DNA of 28,589 nucleotides, from positions 1 through 28,589 of the forward strand of contig JBBRCF010000034.1 in the NCBI GenBank assembly GCA_038205135.1, written 5' to 3'. A program made the position numbers and the translations under genes. This stretch comes from UBA9554 sp038205135 (GTDB lineage Bacteria > Pseudomonadota > Alphaproteobacteria > Rhodobacterales > Rhodobacteraceae). Below the pieces are notes generated by a model. It made no database searches. It had not been told where the DNA came from and saw only the letters and a program-made list of their open reading frames with translations. This document shows, piece after piece, positions 8,997-16,507 of this stretch; within the stretch, counting starts at the first letter, position 1, and each line of letters opens with the position of its first letter.

Positions 8997-10256
8997 ATGC
9001 CAGCCGCTCAGATCCAACCGGACGCACCGGGACCGGCCCGCGCACCGCCCGGGCCAAAGGCGCAGCCGCCGCTGCCATTTCCGGCGCGTCCGGCGATCAA
9101 GGCCGGCGCAATTGCGTCCATGCCGGTGCCCGGGCAGGCGCGATGGCACAGTCGGCACGGGGTGTTGGCGGCATCGTTCCTGTTGGCCGTGATTTTCCCG
9201 GCACTGACCGCCGGATGGTATTTGTTTGCCCGGGCCGAAGACCAGTTTCGCGCGGATCTGGGGTTTGCCATCCGTGGTGAAGCCGGAGCTGCCGCCCTGG
9301 TCGAGGGCATGGCGGGATTGGCCGCGCTGGCTGGATCGTCGTCATCAGACAGTGCGATTCTGGAAGAATTCCTGCATTCGACCGCCTTGGTGGCGCGTAT
9401 CGATGCCCGGCTTGATCTTGGCACGCTGTGGCACCGCGACCGTGATCCGGTGTTCGGATACCAAGGTGACGCGACCGAGGATCTGGCGCGCTACTGGTCC
9501 CGGATGGTGCGGCTGTCCACCCGGCCCGGCAGCGGCCTGATCGGGGTGTCGGTGACCGCCTTTGCGCCCCACGACGCCGCCCGGATTGCGGGCGCCATTC
9601 AGGATGAAAGCGAACGCCTGATCAATGATCTGTCCCGCGCGGCGCGCGATGACGCGCTGCGCCATGGCACTGAAGACCTCGCGCGGGTCATTCTGCGTCT
9701 GACCGAATCGCGTCAGGCAATGGTAACATTTCGCGCTGAAAGCCGTTTGGTCGATCCCGCCGCCGACATTTCGGGCGAAATGGACGTCGTCGCTGATCTG
9801 CAACGGAAATTGTCCGAAGAAATGGTGACGTTGGAATTGTTGCGCAACGATGCCGCCGGTCCCCGCACGTCGCGCAATGCCGAGGTGTCCGGTGCGCGGA
9901 TCGCCCTGACTGAACGCCGTATCGTGGCAATCACCGGGCGCATTTCCGCCGAACGGGAAAAATTCGGCGGTCTGGCCGAACACGACTACGCCCAGTTGCT
10001 GAGCCGGTTCGAAGCATTGTCTGTCGAACTGGAATTCGCGCAGCAATCCTATGTGGCGGCCCTCGCTGCGCTGGATGTCGCGCGGATCGAGGCGCGGCGG
10101 CAGTCGCGGTATCTGGCCATCTATGAAACGCCGCTGGTGCCGGAAACCGCGACCGCGCCGCGCCGCGGGCTGATCTTGGCCAGCGTGACCCTCGCGGCGC
10201 TGTTGGTCTGGTCCGTCGTCGCCCTGAGCGTCTACGGCATGCGCGACAGGATGTGA
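8997..10256 (+). CDS. kpsE: Capsule polysaccharide export inner-membrane protein (KpsE/BexC/CtrB type)
   Basis: The product is 419 residues, close to the family length. It is a polysaccharide co-polymerase/export adaptor that spans the periplasm between the ABC exporter and the outer-membrane channel. The first 50 residues are unusually rich in Pro and Ala. One membrane segment lies at about 54-77, then a long Ala/Glu/Arg-rich periplasmic part that looks coiled-coil (for example residues 190-370), and a second membrane segment at about 391-411 before the short tail GMRDRM. FEALSVELEFAQQSYVAAL and the conserved RRQSRYL are characteristic of KpsE/CtrB proteins. The region before the ATG has only a weak ribosome binding site, and the gap to kpsM is 58 bases, so a compact divergent promoter region is expected. 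The 3' end overlaps kpsT by 4 bases. Confidence 0.9.
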   Translation: MPAAQIQPDAPGPARAPPGPKAQPPLPFPARPAIKAGAIASMPVPGQARWHSRHGVLAASFLLAVIFPALTAGWYLFARAEDQFRADLGFAIRGEAGAAALVEGMAGLAALAGSSSSDSAILEEFLHSTALVARIDARLDLGTLWHRDRDPVFGYQGDATEDLARYWSRMVRLSTRPGSGLIGVSVTAFAPHDAARIAGAIQDESERLINDLSRAARDDALRHGTEDLARVILRLTESRQAMVTFRAESRLVDPAADISGEMDVVADLQRKLSEEMVTLELLRNDAAGPRTSRNAEVSGARIALTERRIVAITGRISAEREKFGGLAEHDYAQLLSRFEALSVELEFAQQSYVAALAALDVARIEARRQSRYLAIYETPLVPETATAPRRGLILASVTLAALLVWSVVALSVYGMRDRM

Positions 10257-10939
10257 CGGCAATGATTGCCCTGCAGAACGTCAACAAGGTCTACAGTCGT
10301 CACGGCGCCCGCAAGGTGATCGCGCGCGACCTGACCGTGTCGTTTCCGACGGGCCAATGCACCGGCCTGCTGGGGCGCAACGGGGCTGGAAAATCCAGCC
10401 TCTTGCGGTTGATGGCCGGATTGATGCGGCCCGAATCCGGTCAGATCCTGCGCTATGGTTCGGTGTCCTGGCCGGTCGGGTTTCAGGGCAGTTTTCACCC
10501 CGACCTGACTGGCGCGGAAAACACCCGTTTCGTTGCGCGGCTTTATGGTCGCGACAGTGCCGAAACGATTGATTTTGTGACTTGGTTTTCGGAATTGGGC
10601 CCTCAAATGTACCAGCCGACCCGGGTCTATTCTTCGGGCCAGAAGGCGCGGTTGGCGTTTGCGGTGTCGATGGCCGTGCCGTTCGACACCTACCTGATCG
10701 ACGAGGTGACCGCCGTGGGCGACGGCGCGTTCCGTGACCGCAGCGAAGCGATGTTGCAGGTGCGGCTGCAGGGGGCCGGGGCCATCATCGTATCGCATTC
10801 GATGGACCTGCTGCGCCGGTTGTGCGGGCCGGGTGCGGTGCTGGAAAACGGGCGGATCTTTTATTACGCCCGCGTTGAACGTGCGATCGAACACCACGAA
10901 CACCTGCTGTGCGGACGCCTGCCGCCCTGGTTGCGATGA
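10253..10939 (+). CDS. kpsT: Capsule polysaccharide export ABC transporter, ATPase (KpsT type)
   Basis: The product is 228 residues, typical of KpsT/BexA/CtrD ATPases that power polysaccharide export through KpsM. Walker A is GRNGAGKSS at residues 41-49, the ABC signature is YSSGQKARLAF around 126-136, Walker B is YLIDEVTAVGD around 147-157, and the switch histidine is in IIVSHSMDLL. The signature SSGQK instead of LSGGQ is normal for this subfamily. The start is GTG at 10253, whose GTGA overlaps the kpsE stop; an ATG at 10262 is the alternative. The 3' end overlaps the next gene by ATGA at 10936-10939, so kpsE, kpsT and the glycosyltransferase form a tightly coupled operon. Confidence 0.93.
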   Translation: MTAMIALQNVNKVYSRHGARKVIARDLTVSFPTGQCTGLLGRNGAGKSSLLRLMAGLMRPESGQILRYGSVSWPVGFQGSFHPDLTGAENTRFVARLYGRDSAETIDFVTWFSELGPQMYQPTRVYSSGQKARLAFAVSMAVPFDTYLIDEVTAVGDGAFRDRSEAMLQVRLQGAGAIIVSHSMDLLRRLCGPGAVLENGRIFYYARVERAIEHHEHLLCGRLPPWLR

Positions 10940-11887
10940 CGGTCCGGGTGCAGGCGCGTCCTGGCATGCGGACTGCCGGGACGCCGTACCTGATCACGGT
11001 GCTGCTGCCGGCCCGGAACGGCGCGCCGCATCTGCGTGCGCAACTGGAAAGCCCCGCCGCACAAACGCGATTGCCGGGCCAATTGATCCTGTCCGATGAC
11101 CGGTCACGCGATGACACCCTTGCGATCGCTGCAGATTTTGCACGGCGCGCACCTTTCCCGGTCCGGATGCTGCGGGGTCCCGGGCGTAAGGTGGTCGCCA
11201 ATGTGATGTCGCTGCTGGCCTCTGCCCCGGCGGGCCCGCTGGCCCTGGCGGATCAGGATGATGTCTGGCTGCCCTGCCGGCTGGAACGCGGCGCGGCGGC
11301 GCTTGCCGGTATGCCGGCGGATCAGCCGGCCATCGCGGCGGCGGCACGGATCGTCACTTGTGATCATCTCGCGCCGCCCCGGGTCCGGAATTACCCGCTG
11401 TTTGCCGATTTTGCCCCCGCGCTGGTTCAGAATCCGGCAGGTGGCAACACGATCCTGATGAAAGGGGCCGCCGTTGCCTTGGCGCGCGCCGCGGCGCGCG
11501 ATGCCGATGAAATGCCGCCGTTTCACGACTGGTGGCTGTGCCAATTGGTGCCGGGCGTTGGCGGGGTGGTGGTGCTGGCCCCCCCGACCGTCTGTGCTGT
11601 ACCGCCAACATCGCGACAATGTTCTGGGGGCCGGCACCGGTTTGCGCGGACAGATCGGGCGGGCCCGGCGCCTGTTCGATGGCACCTATGGCGGATGGCT
11701 CCGCGCCAACGCGCGGGTCCTCATGGCATCGCGGCACCGGATGACTGCGCATAACCGGGCCATCGTCGAACGCTGTGCCAGCGATCTGACCCAGCATCGG
11801 TTCAGACCGGGGATCAACGGGATCGCCCGCACCAAAGGTTCGGGCGATCTGGCGCTGCGGTTGGCGGCAAGACTGGGATGTGTCTGA
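10936..11887 (+). pseudogene. Family 2 glycosyltransferase (rhamnosyltransferase-like), frameshifted at a C7 run
   Basis: The first part, from ATG at 10936, reads as a GT-A family 2 enzyme: ITVLLPARNGAPHL, the nucleotide-binding LSDDRSRDDT at about 52-61 and the DXD-like motif ADQDDVWLP at about 105-113, followed by NTILMK and FHDWWLCQLV. After the run of seven C at 11579-11585 the frame is lost and the first frame ends at 11754. The +1-shifted frame continues with the expected family sequence RPSVLYRQHRDNVLGAGTG and GGWLRANARVLMASRHRMT up to 11887. Removing one C would give a 316-residue intact protein. So either the gene is off, it can switch by slippage, or the run was misread. Such enzymes add a sugar, often rhamnose, to a growing surface glycan. 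It is coupled to kpsT by a 4-base overlap. Confidence 0.88.
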
Positions 11888-11932
11888 CCCAAAGCTTAAA
11901 ATCGCGCGGAATGTTCATCTTGCAGTCATGAT

Positions 11933-11955
11933 CTCGCCGCCCGGTTGGCGGGGAG
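11933..11955 (+). terminator. Hairpin after the frameshifted glycosyltransferase
   Basis: CTCGCCGCC (11933-11941) and GGCGGGGAG (11947-11955) form a 9-bp stem with one mismatch around a 5-base loop. No T run follows, so it may be a weak or factor-dependent end of the kpsE operon, or a leader structure of the RTX gene that starts 33 bases later. Confidence 0.35.
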
Positions 11956-11988
11956 GTCCCGCATCCTTCGATCAAATGGAGGGTGCCC

Positions 11989-13473
11989 ATGCCGCAAATG
12001 CAGCATCGCATGAATTTTACCAATCCCGCCTGGGTCTATCTGACCGGGATCGACACGCTGGAAACGGTCACCTTTTCAGGGGCCACGTGGGTCTATGCCG
12101 GGTCGCGGGCGTTGGGCGGCATCACCGGCTTTGCGGTGACGGACGGCGGCGCGGCGACGGTCCTGGGGTCATGGGCGGTGCCCGGGCGTGGGTCGTCGTT
12201 TTTGCTGGAGGAAATCGCCTGGATCGACATGAACGGTCAGCCGCGCCTGATCGTCACCGAAACCACCAGCGCGCAAGTCGAAATGCTGGATATCGGCACG
12301 GATGGCCGGTTGTCGAATGCGAGGCAGATGACGGGGCTTGGCGGCAGCATCATCGGGCAGGTCGCGTCGATCGAGATGGATACCGGCACGGTTCTGCTGG
12401 CCGGTGCCCGGACAGCGCCGGGGCTGCAGGTATTTGATCTGTCCGGGAATGTGGCGGTGCGGGTGCACGCCGCGCAGGACAGCCCCAAAACCGCTCTGTC
12501 GGACAGTGCGGATGTGATCACGGTGGGTCATGGTGCCGATGTTTTCGTGCTGAACGCGGCGCAGGGCGATGGCGCGCTGTCCAGCTTTGCCCTGCGCGAT
12601 GGCACGACACTGGACCTCGTCGACACCATCGGCGCCAAGGAGGGGCTATGGGCGTCGGGTCTGTCGGCGCTGGCGGCCGTATCGGCGTTCGGACAGACCT
12701 ACGCGGTGGTCGCGGCAACCCTGTCCAGCAGCCTGACGCTGATCCGGGTCAACCCGATGGGCGTGATGTTTGTGGCCGATCATCGCATCGATGACCTGAC
12801 GACACGATTTTCGCGATTGACCGATGTGGCCGGATTTGAAATCGGCGCGCGCGGATTTGTGGTGGCGGGCGGCGCTGATGACGGGGTGAGCCTGTTCGAA
12901 ATCTTGCCGGACGGGCAGTTGCTGCATCTGCAGGCCATCGCGCAGGCGACGGGGCAGACGTTGGCAAATGTGACCACGTTGACCACGGCAACCACGCCGA
13001 CAGAGGTCCAGATCTTTGTGGCCGGGGCCGGGCAGCACGGCGTGACACAGCTGGTCATGCCGGTCGCGGCGGTGGCGGCGCCGCTGATCGGCGGCGCTGG
13101 GGCCGATGTGTTTGTTGGCGGCCCGCGTGATGATCTGATCTGGGGCGGTGCCGGCAACGATACGCTGTCGGGCGGCGATGGTGCGGACATCCTGATGGGG
13201 GGTCACGGGCGGGACCGGCTGACCGGTGGGGCAGGAAAGGATATCTTTGTCATGGATTCGGATTACGAACGCGACCAGATCGACGATTTTCAGGTGGGCC
13301 TTGACCGGATCGACGTGTCGCGATGGGGCATGATCTATTCGCCGGCCGAGCTGACGATCACCCGGCGCCCCACCGGTGCCGATGTCAGTTTCGAGGGCCA
13401 TTCGGTGCGCATCGTCACCGACACGGCCACGCAGTTGGACGCGCTGATCCTGCAGGACAGTTTTCTGTTCTGA
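11989..13473 (+). CDS. Secreted beta-propeller-like protein with C-terminal RTX calcium-binding repeats
   Basis: The product is 494 residues. Residues about 10-360 are a chain of beta-rich repeats (for example WVYLTGIDTLETVTF, VDTIGAKEGLWASGLSALAAV, FVVAGGADDGVSLFEIL) that look like blades of a lactonase- or YncE-like propeller. Residues about 365-423 carry glycine/aspartate nonapeptides: GGAGADVFVGG, GGAGNDTLSGGDGADIL, GGHGRDRLTGGAGKDIFV. These bind calcium in RTX proteins, which leave the cell by type I secretion using an uncleaved C-terminal signal. There is no N-terminal signal peptide, consistent with that route. ATG at 11989 is chosen for GGAGGG at 11978-11983. No secretion ABC/HlyD pair is nearby. 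Activity is unknown; a surface or matrix role beside the polysaccharide genes is inference. Confidence 0.82.
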   Translation: MPQMQHRMNFTNPAWVYLTGIDTLETVTFSGATWVYAGSRALGGITGFAVTDGGAATVLGSWAVPGRGSSFLLEEIAWIDMNGQPRLIVTETTSAQVEMLDIGTDGRLSNARQMTGLGGSIIGQVASIEMDTGTVLLAGARTAPGLQVFDLSGNVAVRVHAAQDSPKTALSDSADVITVGHGADVFVLNAAQGDGALSSFALRDGTTLDLVDTIGAKEGLWASGLSALAAVSAFGQTYAVVAATLSSSLTLIRVNPMGVMFVADHRIDDLTTRFSRLTDVAGFEIGARGFVVAGGADDGVSLFEILPDGQLLHLQAIAQATGQTLANVTTLTTATTPTEVQIFVAGAGQHGVTQLVMPVAAVAAPLIGGAGADVFVGGPRDDLIWGGAGNDTLSGGDGADILMGGHGRDRLTGGAGKDIFVMDSDYERDQIDDFQVGLDRIDVSRWGMIYSPAELTITRRPTGADVSFEGHSVRIVTDTATQLDALILQDSFLF

Positions 13474-13558
13474 GCACAGAACGCTGGCGCCACTTGGGCA
13501 GGCGCGACAAAATGTCGATTCTTTTCGGGAAATAAACCGGTTCATTTCAGGAAAGAAA

Positions 13559-13634
13559 TGGTGAGCCGTGCGGGATTCGAACCTGCGACCCAGTGATTAA
13601 AAATCACTTGCTCTACCAACTGAGCTAACGGCCC
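13559..13634 (-). tRNA. tRNA-Lys(UUU)
   Basis: The - strand folds as a standard 76-base tRNA: acceptor stem GGGCCGT with ACGGCTC, D arm GCTC/GAGC, anticodon arm AGTGA-TTTTTAA-TCACT with anticodon TTT, a 5-base variable region, a TTCGAAT T-loop, discriminator A and encoded CCA. The T stem GCAGG/CCCGC contains an A51-C63 mismatch where most relatives have a pair, and the acceptor has a G2-U71 wobble. It reads Lys codons AAA and AAG. Confidence 0.97.
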
Positions 13635-13644
13635 CACGGGCTGC

Positions 13645-13673
13645 TAATTATGAACATGCCGTAACAGGGTCAA
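13645..13673 (-). promoter_or_regulatory. Sigma-70 promoter of tRNA-Lys
   Basis: On the - strand TTGACC (13673-13668) and TAATTA (13650-13645) are separated by exactly 17 bases. The expected start lies about 4-5 bases before the mature tRNA 5' end at 13634. It is one of the best promoter matches in the window. Confidence 0.7.
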
Positions 13674-13761
13674 CCCCGAAAATCGTGACATTTTCGACCA
13701 TACTGGATTCCGGACCGCAGCGGGGGTATAGCAGCGGCTTGGATGACACGGGACACGGGCG

Positions 13762-14580
13762 ATGGCGCTGGCGTTTATGAAAATGCATGGGCTGGGCAAT
13801 GATTTTGTCGTTGTCGATGCGCGGCATGCGCCGGTTGATCTGCGTCCTGCGCTGGTGGTGGCCCTTGCAGACCGGCATCGCGGCATCGGGTTTGACCAGT
13901 TGGCGGTGATCCGGCCGGGGCAGAACGCGGATGCGCATCTGGCGTTTCTGAATGCGGACGGATCACCCAGCAGCACTTGCGGCAATGCCACGCGGTGCGT
14001 TGCGCGGTTCCTGATGGATCAGACCGGGCGCGACCGGCTGGTCCTGACCACGGACCGGGGCACTCTGATCGCCGAGGCTGCGGGGGCAGGGCTGACGGCG
14101 GTCAACATGGGCCATCCGCAGCTCGGCTGGCGGGACATTCCGTTGGCGCATGCGCTAGACACGCTGGCATTGCCGATTGACGGCGCGCCGGTGGCGACCG
14201 GCATGGGCAACCCGCATTGCACGTTTTTCGTGCCCGACGCGCTGGCGGTTGATCTGGCCGCGCGCGGGGCCGCGATGGAACATCACCCGCTGTTTCCCGC
14301 CCGCACGAACGTGCAGTTTGCCCATGTCGCGGGGCCGGATCACCTGAGGATGCGGGTGTGGGAACGCGGCACCGGCGTCACGCTTGCGTCCGGGTCATCG
14401 TCCTGTGCCGCCGCCGTTGCGGCGCATCGGCGCGGGCTGACGGGGCGGCGGGTGCGGGTCGATCTGGATGGCGGCACATTGCAGATCGACTGGCGCGACG
14501 ACGGCGTGTGGATGATCGGGCCGACGATGCATGTGGCGGATGGCGTGTTGACCGATCAGTTTCTGGCGGCGTTTCCATGA
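13762..14580 (+). CDS. dapF: Diaminopimelate epimerase, variant active site
   Basis: DapF converts LL- to meso-diaminopimelate for lysine and peptidoglycan synthesis, using two cysteines as a thiolate/thiol pair. The product is 272 residues, the family length, and begins with ALAFMKMHGLGNDFVVVDAR. The first catalytic cysteine is present (Cys73 in SSTCGNATRC), as are the FDQLAVI and MGNPHCTFFV blocks. In the second half the family has GETxACGSGAC; here it reads GVTLASGSSSC, so Ser210 stands where the second catalytic Cys is expected and Val206 where the conserved Glu is. The enzyme may be altered, use another residue, or represent a lineage variant. The start lacks a clear ribosome binding site. 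The stop overlaps the mtaB start (ATGA at 14577-14580). Confidence 0.88.
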   Translation: MALAFMKMHGLGNDFVVVDARHAPVDLRPALVVALADRHRGIGFDQLAVIRPGQNADAHLAFLNADGSPSSTCGNATRCVARFLMDQTGRDRLVLTTDRGTLIAEAAGAGLTAVNMGHPQLGWRDIPLAHALDTLALPIDGAPVATGMGNPHCTFFVPDALAVDLAARGAAMEHHPLFPARTNVQFAHVAGPDHLRMRVWERGTGVTLASGSSSCAAAVAAHRRGLTGRRVRVDLDGGTLQIDWRDDGVWMIGPTMHVADGVLTDQFLAAFP

Positions 14581-15827
14581 CCGTGCCGGTCCTGTCGACG
14601 CATGGCTGCCGGTTGAACGCCTATGAATCCGAGGCGATGCGCGAATTGGCCACGCAGGCCGGCGTCGAAAACGCCGTGATCGTGAACACCTGCGCTGTGA
14701 CCGCCGAGGCGGTGAAAAAGGCGCGTCAGGACATCCGCCGCCTGCGCCGCGACAATCCGGGCGCCACGATCATCGTCACCGGCTGTGCGGCCCAGACCGA
14801 ACCCGGGACCTTTGCCGCCATGGCCGAGGTCGATCACGTGATCGGCAATACCGAAAAGATGGCGCCGGCGACATGGGCCGCGTTGGCGCCGGATTTCGTG
14901 GGTGACACCGAACGCGTGCAGGTCAACGACATCATGAGCGTGCGCGAAACCGCCGGGCACCTGATCGACGGCTTTGGCCGGCACCGCGCCTATGTGCAGG
15001 TGCAGAACGGCTGCGATCATCGTTGTACGTTCTGCATCATCCCGTTCGGGCGCGGCAATTCGCGGTCGGTGCCGGCGGGCGTGGTGGTCGATCAGATCAA
15101 GCGGCTGGTGGATCGCGGGTTTCTGGAAGTGGTGCTGACCGGGGTGGACATGACCAGTTGGGGCGCCGATCTGCCGGGCGCGCCGCGTCTGGGCGATCTG
15201 GTGATGCGCATCTTGCGGCTGGTGCCGGACCTGCCACGGCTGCGCATTTCCAGCATCGACAGCATCGAAGTGGACGACGCGCTGATGGGCGCGATTGCGA
15301 CGGAACCGCGCCTGATGCCGCATCTGCATTTGTCATTGCAGCACGGCGATGACCTGATCCTGAAACGGATGAAGCGGCGGCACCTGCGTGATGACGCCAT
15401 CCGGTTTTGCGAAACGGCGCGCGCCTTGCGTCCTGACATCACCTTTGGGGCCGATATCATCGCCGGGTTTCCCACCGAATCTGATGCGCATTTCGACCGA
15501 TCGCTGGCGCTGGTGGCCGATTGCGGGCTGACCTGGCTGCATGTGTTTCCCTACAGCCCGCGTCAGGGCACGCCCGCCGCGCGGATGCCGCCAGTGGCGG
15601 GTGCGGTGATCCGCGAACGCGCGGCGCGGTTGCGCGCAGCGGGCGATCTGGCGGTGGCCGGGCATCTGGCGGCGCAGGTGGCACAGACGCACCGCGTTCT
15701 GACCGAAGGCCCGCTGATGGGCCGCACCGAACAGTTCGCCGAGGTGACATTTTCCGCGCCGCAGCCCGAGGGCGCGATCGTCACGGCGGCCATCCGGGGT
15801 GTTGATGGGCAACGCCTGCTGGCCTGA
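14577..15827 (+). CDS. mtaB: tRNA (N6-threonylcarbamoyladenosine-37) methylthiotransferase MtaB
   Basis: MtaB is a radical SAM enzyme that adds a methylthio group to t6A37 in tRNAs that read ANN codons, such as tRNA-Lys. The product is 416 residues. The N-terminal UPF0004 domain carries the three iron-sulfur cysteines at residues 11 (THGCRLN), 39 (NTCAVT) and 69 (TGCAAQ). The radical SAM CxxxCxxC motif is CDHRCTFC, with cysteines at 145, 149 and 152, followed by IIPFGRGNSRS, typical of MtaB rather than MiaB. The C-terminal TRAM-like part is short. It overlaps dapF by 4 bases, so the two are co-expressed; dapF-mtaB pairs are common in related bacteria. Notably the tRNA-Lys upstream would be a likely substrate. 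Confidence 0.93.
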   Translation: MTVPVLSTHGCRLNAYESEAMRELATQAGVENAVIVNTCAVTAEAVKKARQDIRRLRRDNPGATIIVTGCAAQTEPGTFAAMAEVDHVIGNTEKMAPATWAALAPDFVGDTERVQVNDIMSVRETAGHLIDGFGRHRAYVQVQNGCDHRCTFCIIPFGRGNSRSVPAGVVVDQIKRLVDRGFLEVVLTGVDMTSWGADLPGAPRLGDLVMRILRLVPDLPRLRISSIDSIEVDDALMGAIATEPRLMPHLHLSLQHGDDLILKRMKRRHLRDDAIRFCETARALRPDITFGADIIAGFPTESDAHFDRSLALVADCGLTWLHVFPYSPRQGTPAARMPPVAGAVIRERAARLRAAGDLAVAGHLAAQVAQTHRVLTEGPLMGRTEQFAEVTFSAPQPEGAIVTAAIRGVDGQRLLA

Positions 15828-15847
15828 CACTCGCCCAAGAGGATACG

Positions 15848-16456
15848 ATGCACCCCAACCCTGCCTTTCGCCATGTGGATGCCGCGCGCAGTCTGGATCT
15901 GGTGCGCGCGCGGTCCTTTGGCATTCTGACGGTCGGCACGGCGGATGCGCCGCTGGCCAGCCACATCCCGTTTCTGCTGTCCGATGATGCCGCGCACATC
16001 GAATTCCATCTGGTGCGCAATTCGCCGATGGCCCGCGCGCTGGGTGATGGCGCGGCAGTGCGCCTGATCGTCGAAGGACCAGAAGGCTATATTTCGCCCG
16101 ACTGGTACGGGGTCGATGATCAGGTGCCGACCTGGAATTACGCGGCAGTGCATCTGACAGGCCGCGCGCGGTTGGCGCCCGAGATGGATTTTCACGCACT
16201 GCTGGACCGGTTGTCAGCGCATTTCGAGGATCGGTTACGGCCCAAACAGCCGTGGGTGTCATCGAAAATGTCCGAGGGCCTGATGGACCGGATGATGCGC
16301 GGCATCGTGCCCTGCCTGATGGATGTCGCAGACCTGCAATCAACCTGGAAACTGGGTCAGAACAAACCTGACGCGGTGCGACGGGCCGCCGCTGACGCAT
16401 TGGAGGCCGTCGGGAACCCCGCGCTGGCCGCGTTGATGAACGAACCACCCGTGTGA
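15848..16456 (+). CDS. PaiB-family FMN-binding protein
   Basis: The product is 202 residues and matches the PaiB family, which has a flavin-reductase-like split-barrel fold. In Bacillus subtilis PaiB is described as a negative regulator of sporulation and protease genes; in Proteobacteria the role is mostly unknown. Diagnostic features are the N-terminal HPNPAFRHVD, ASHIPFLL, the central GPEGYISPDWYG followed by VPTWNYAAVHLTG, and the C-terminal IEGFRLTxKLxQNK equivalent, here DLQSTWKLGQNKP. No separate DNA-binding domain is visible, so the name regulator should be used with care. The start is supported by AGAGGA at 15838-15843. It follows mtaB by 20 bases and may share its transcript. Confidence 0.85.
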   Translation: MHPNPAFRHVDAARSLDLVRARSFGILTVGTADAPLASHIPFLLSDDAAHIEFHLVRNSPMARALGDGAAVRLIVEGPEGYISPDWYGVDDQVPTWNYAAVHLTGRARLAPEMDFHALLDRLSAHFEDRLRPKQPWVSSKMSEGLMDRMMRGIVPCLMDVADLQSTWKLGQNKPDAVRRAAADALEAVGNPALAALMNEPPV

Positions 16457-16507
16457 TGGACAGGCGGCACCGTTGGGGCTAGCGTCACTGCAAACGGAGG
16501 ACCTGCC

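Noticed and set aside
4852..13634. Polysaccharide locus as a genomic island inserted at tRNA-Lys
   Set aside because: The tRNA-Lys 3' end faces the locus, as in island integration, but I saw no integrase, no transposase and no second copy of the tRNA 3' end near 4463-4851.
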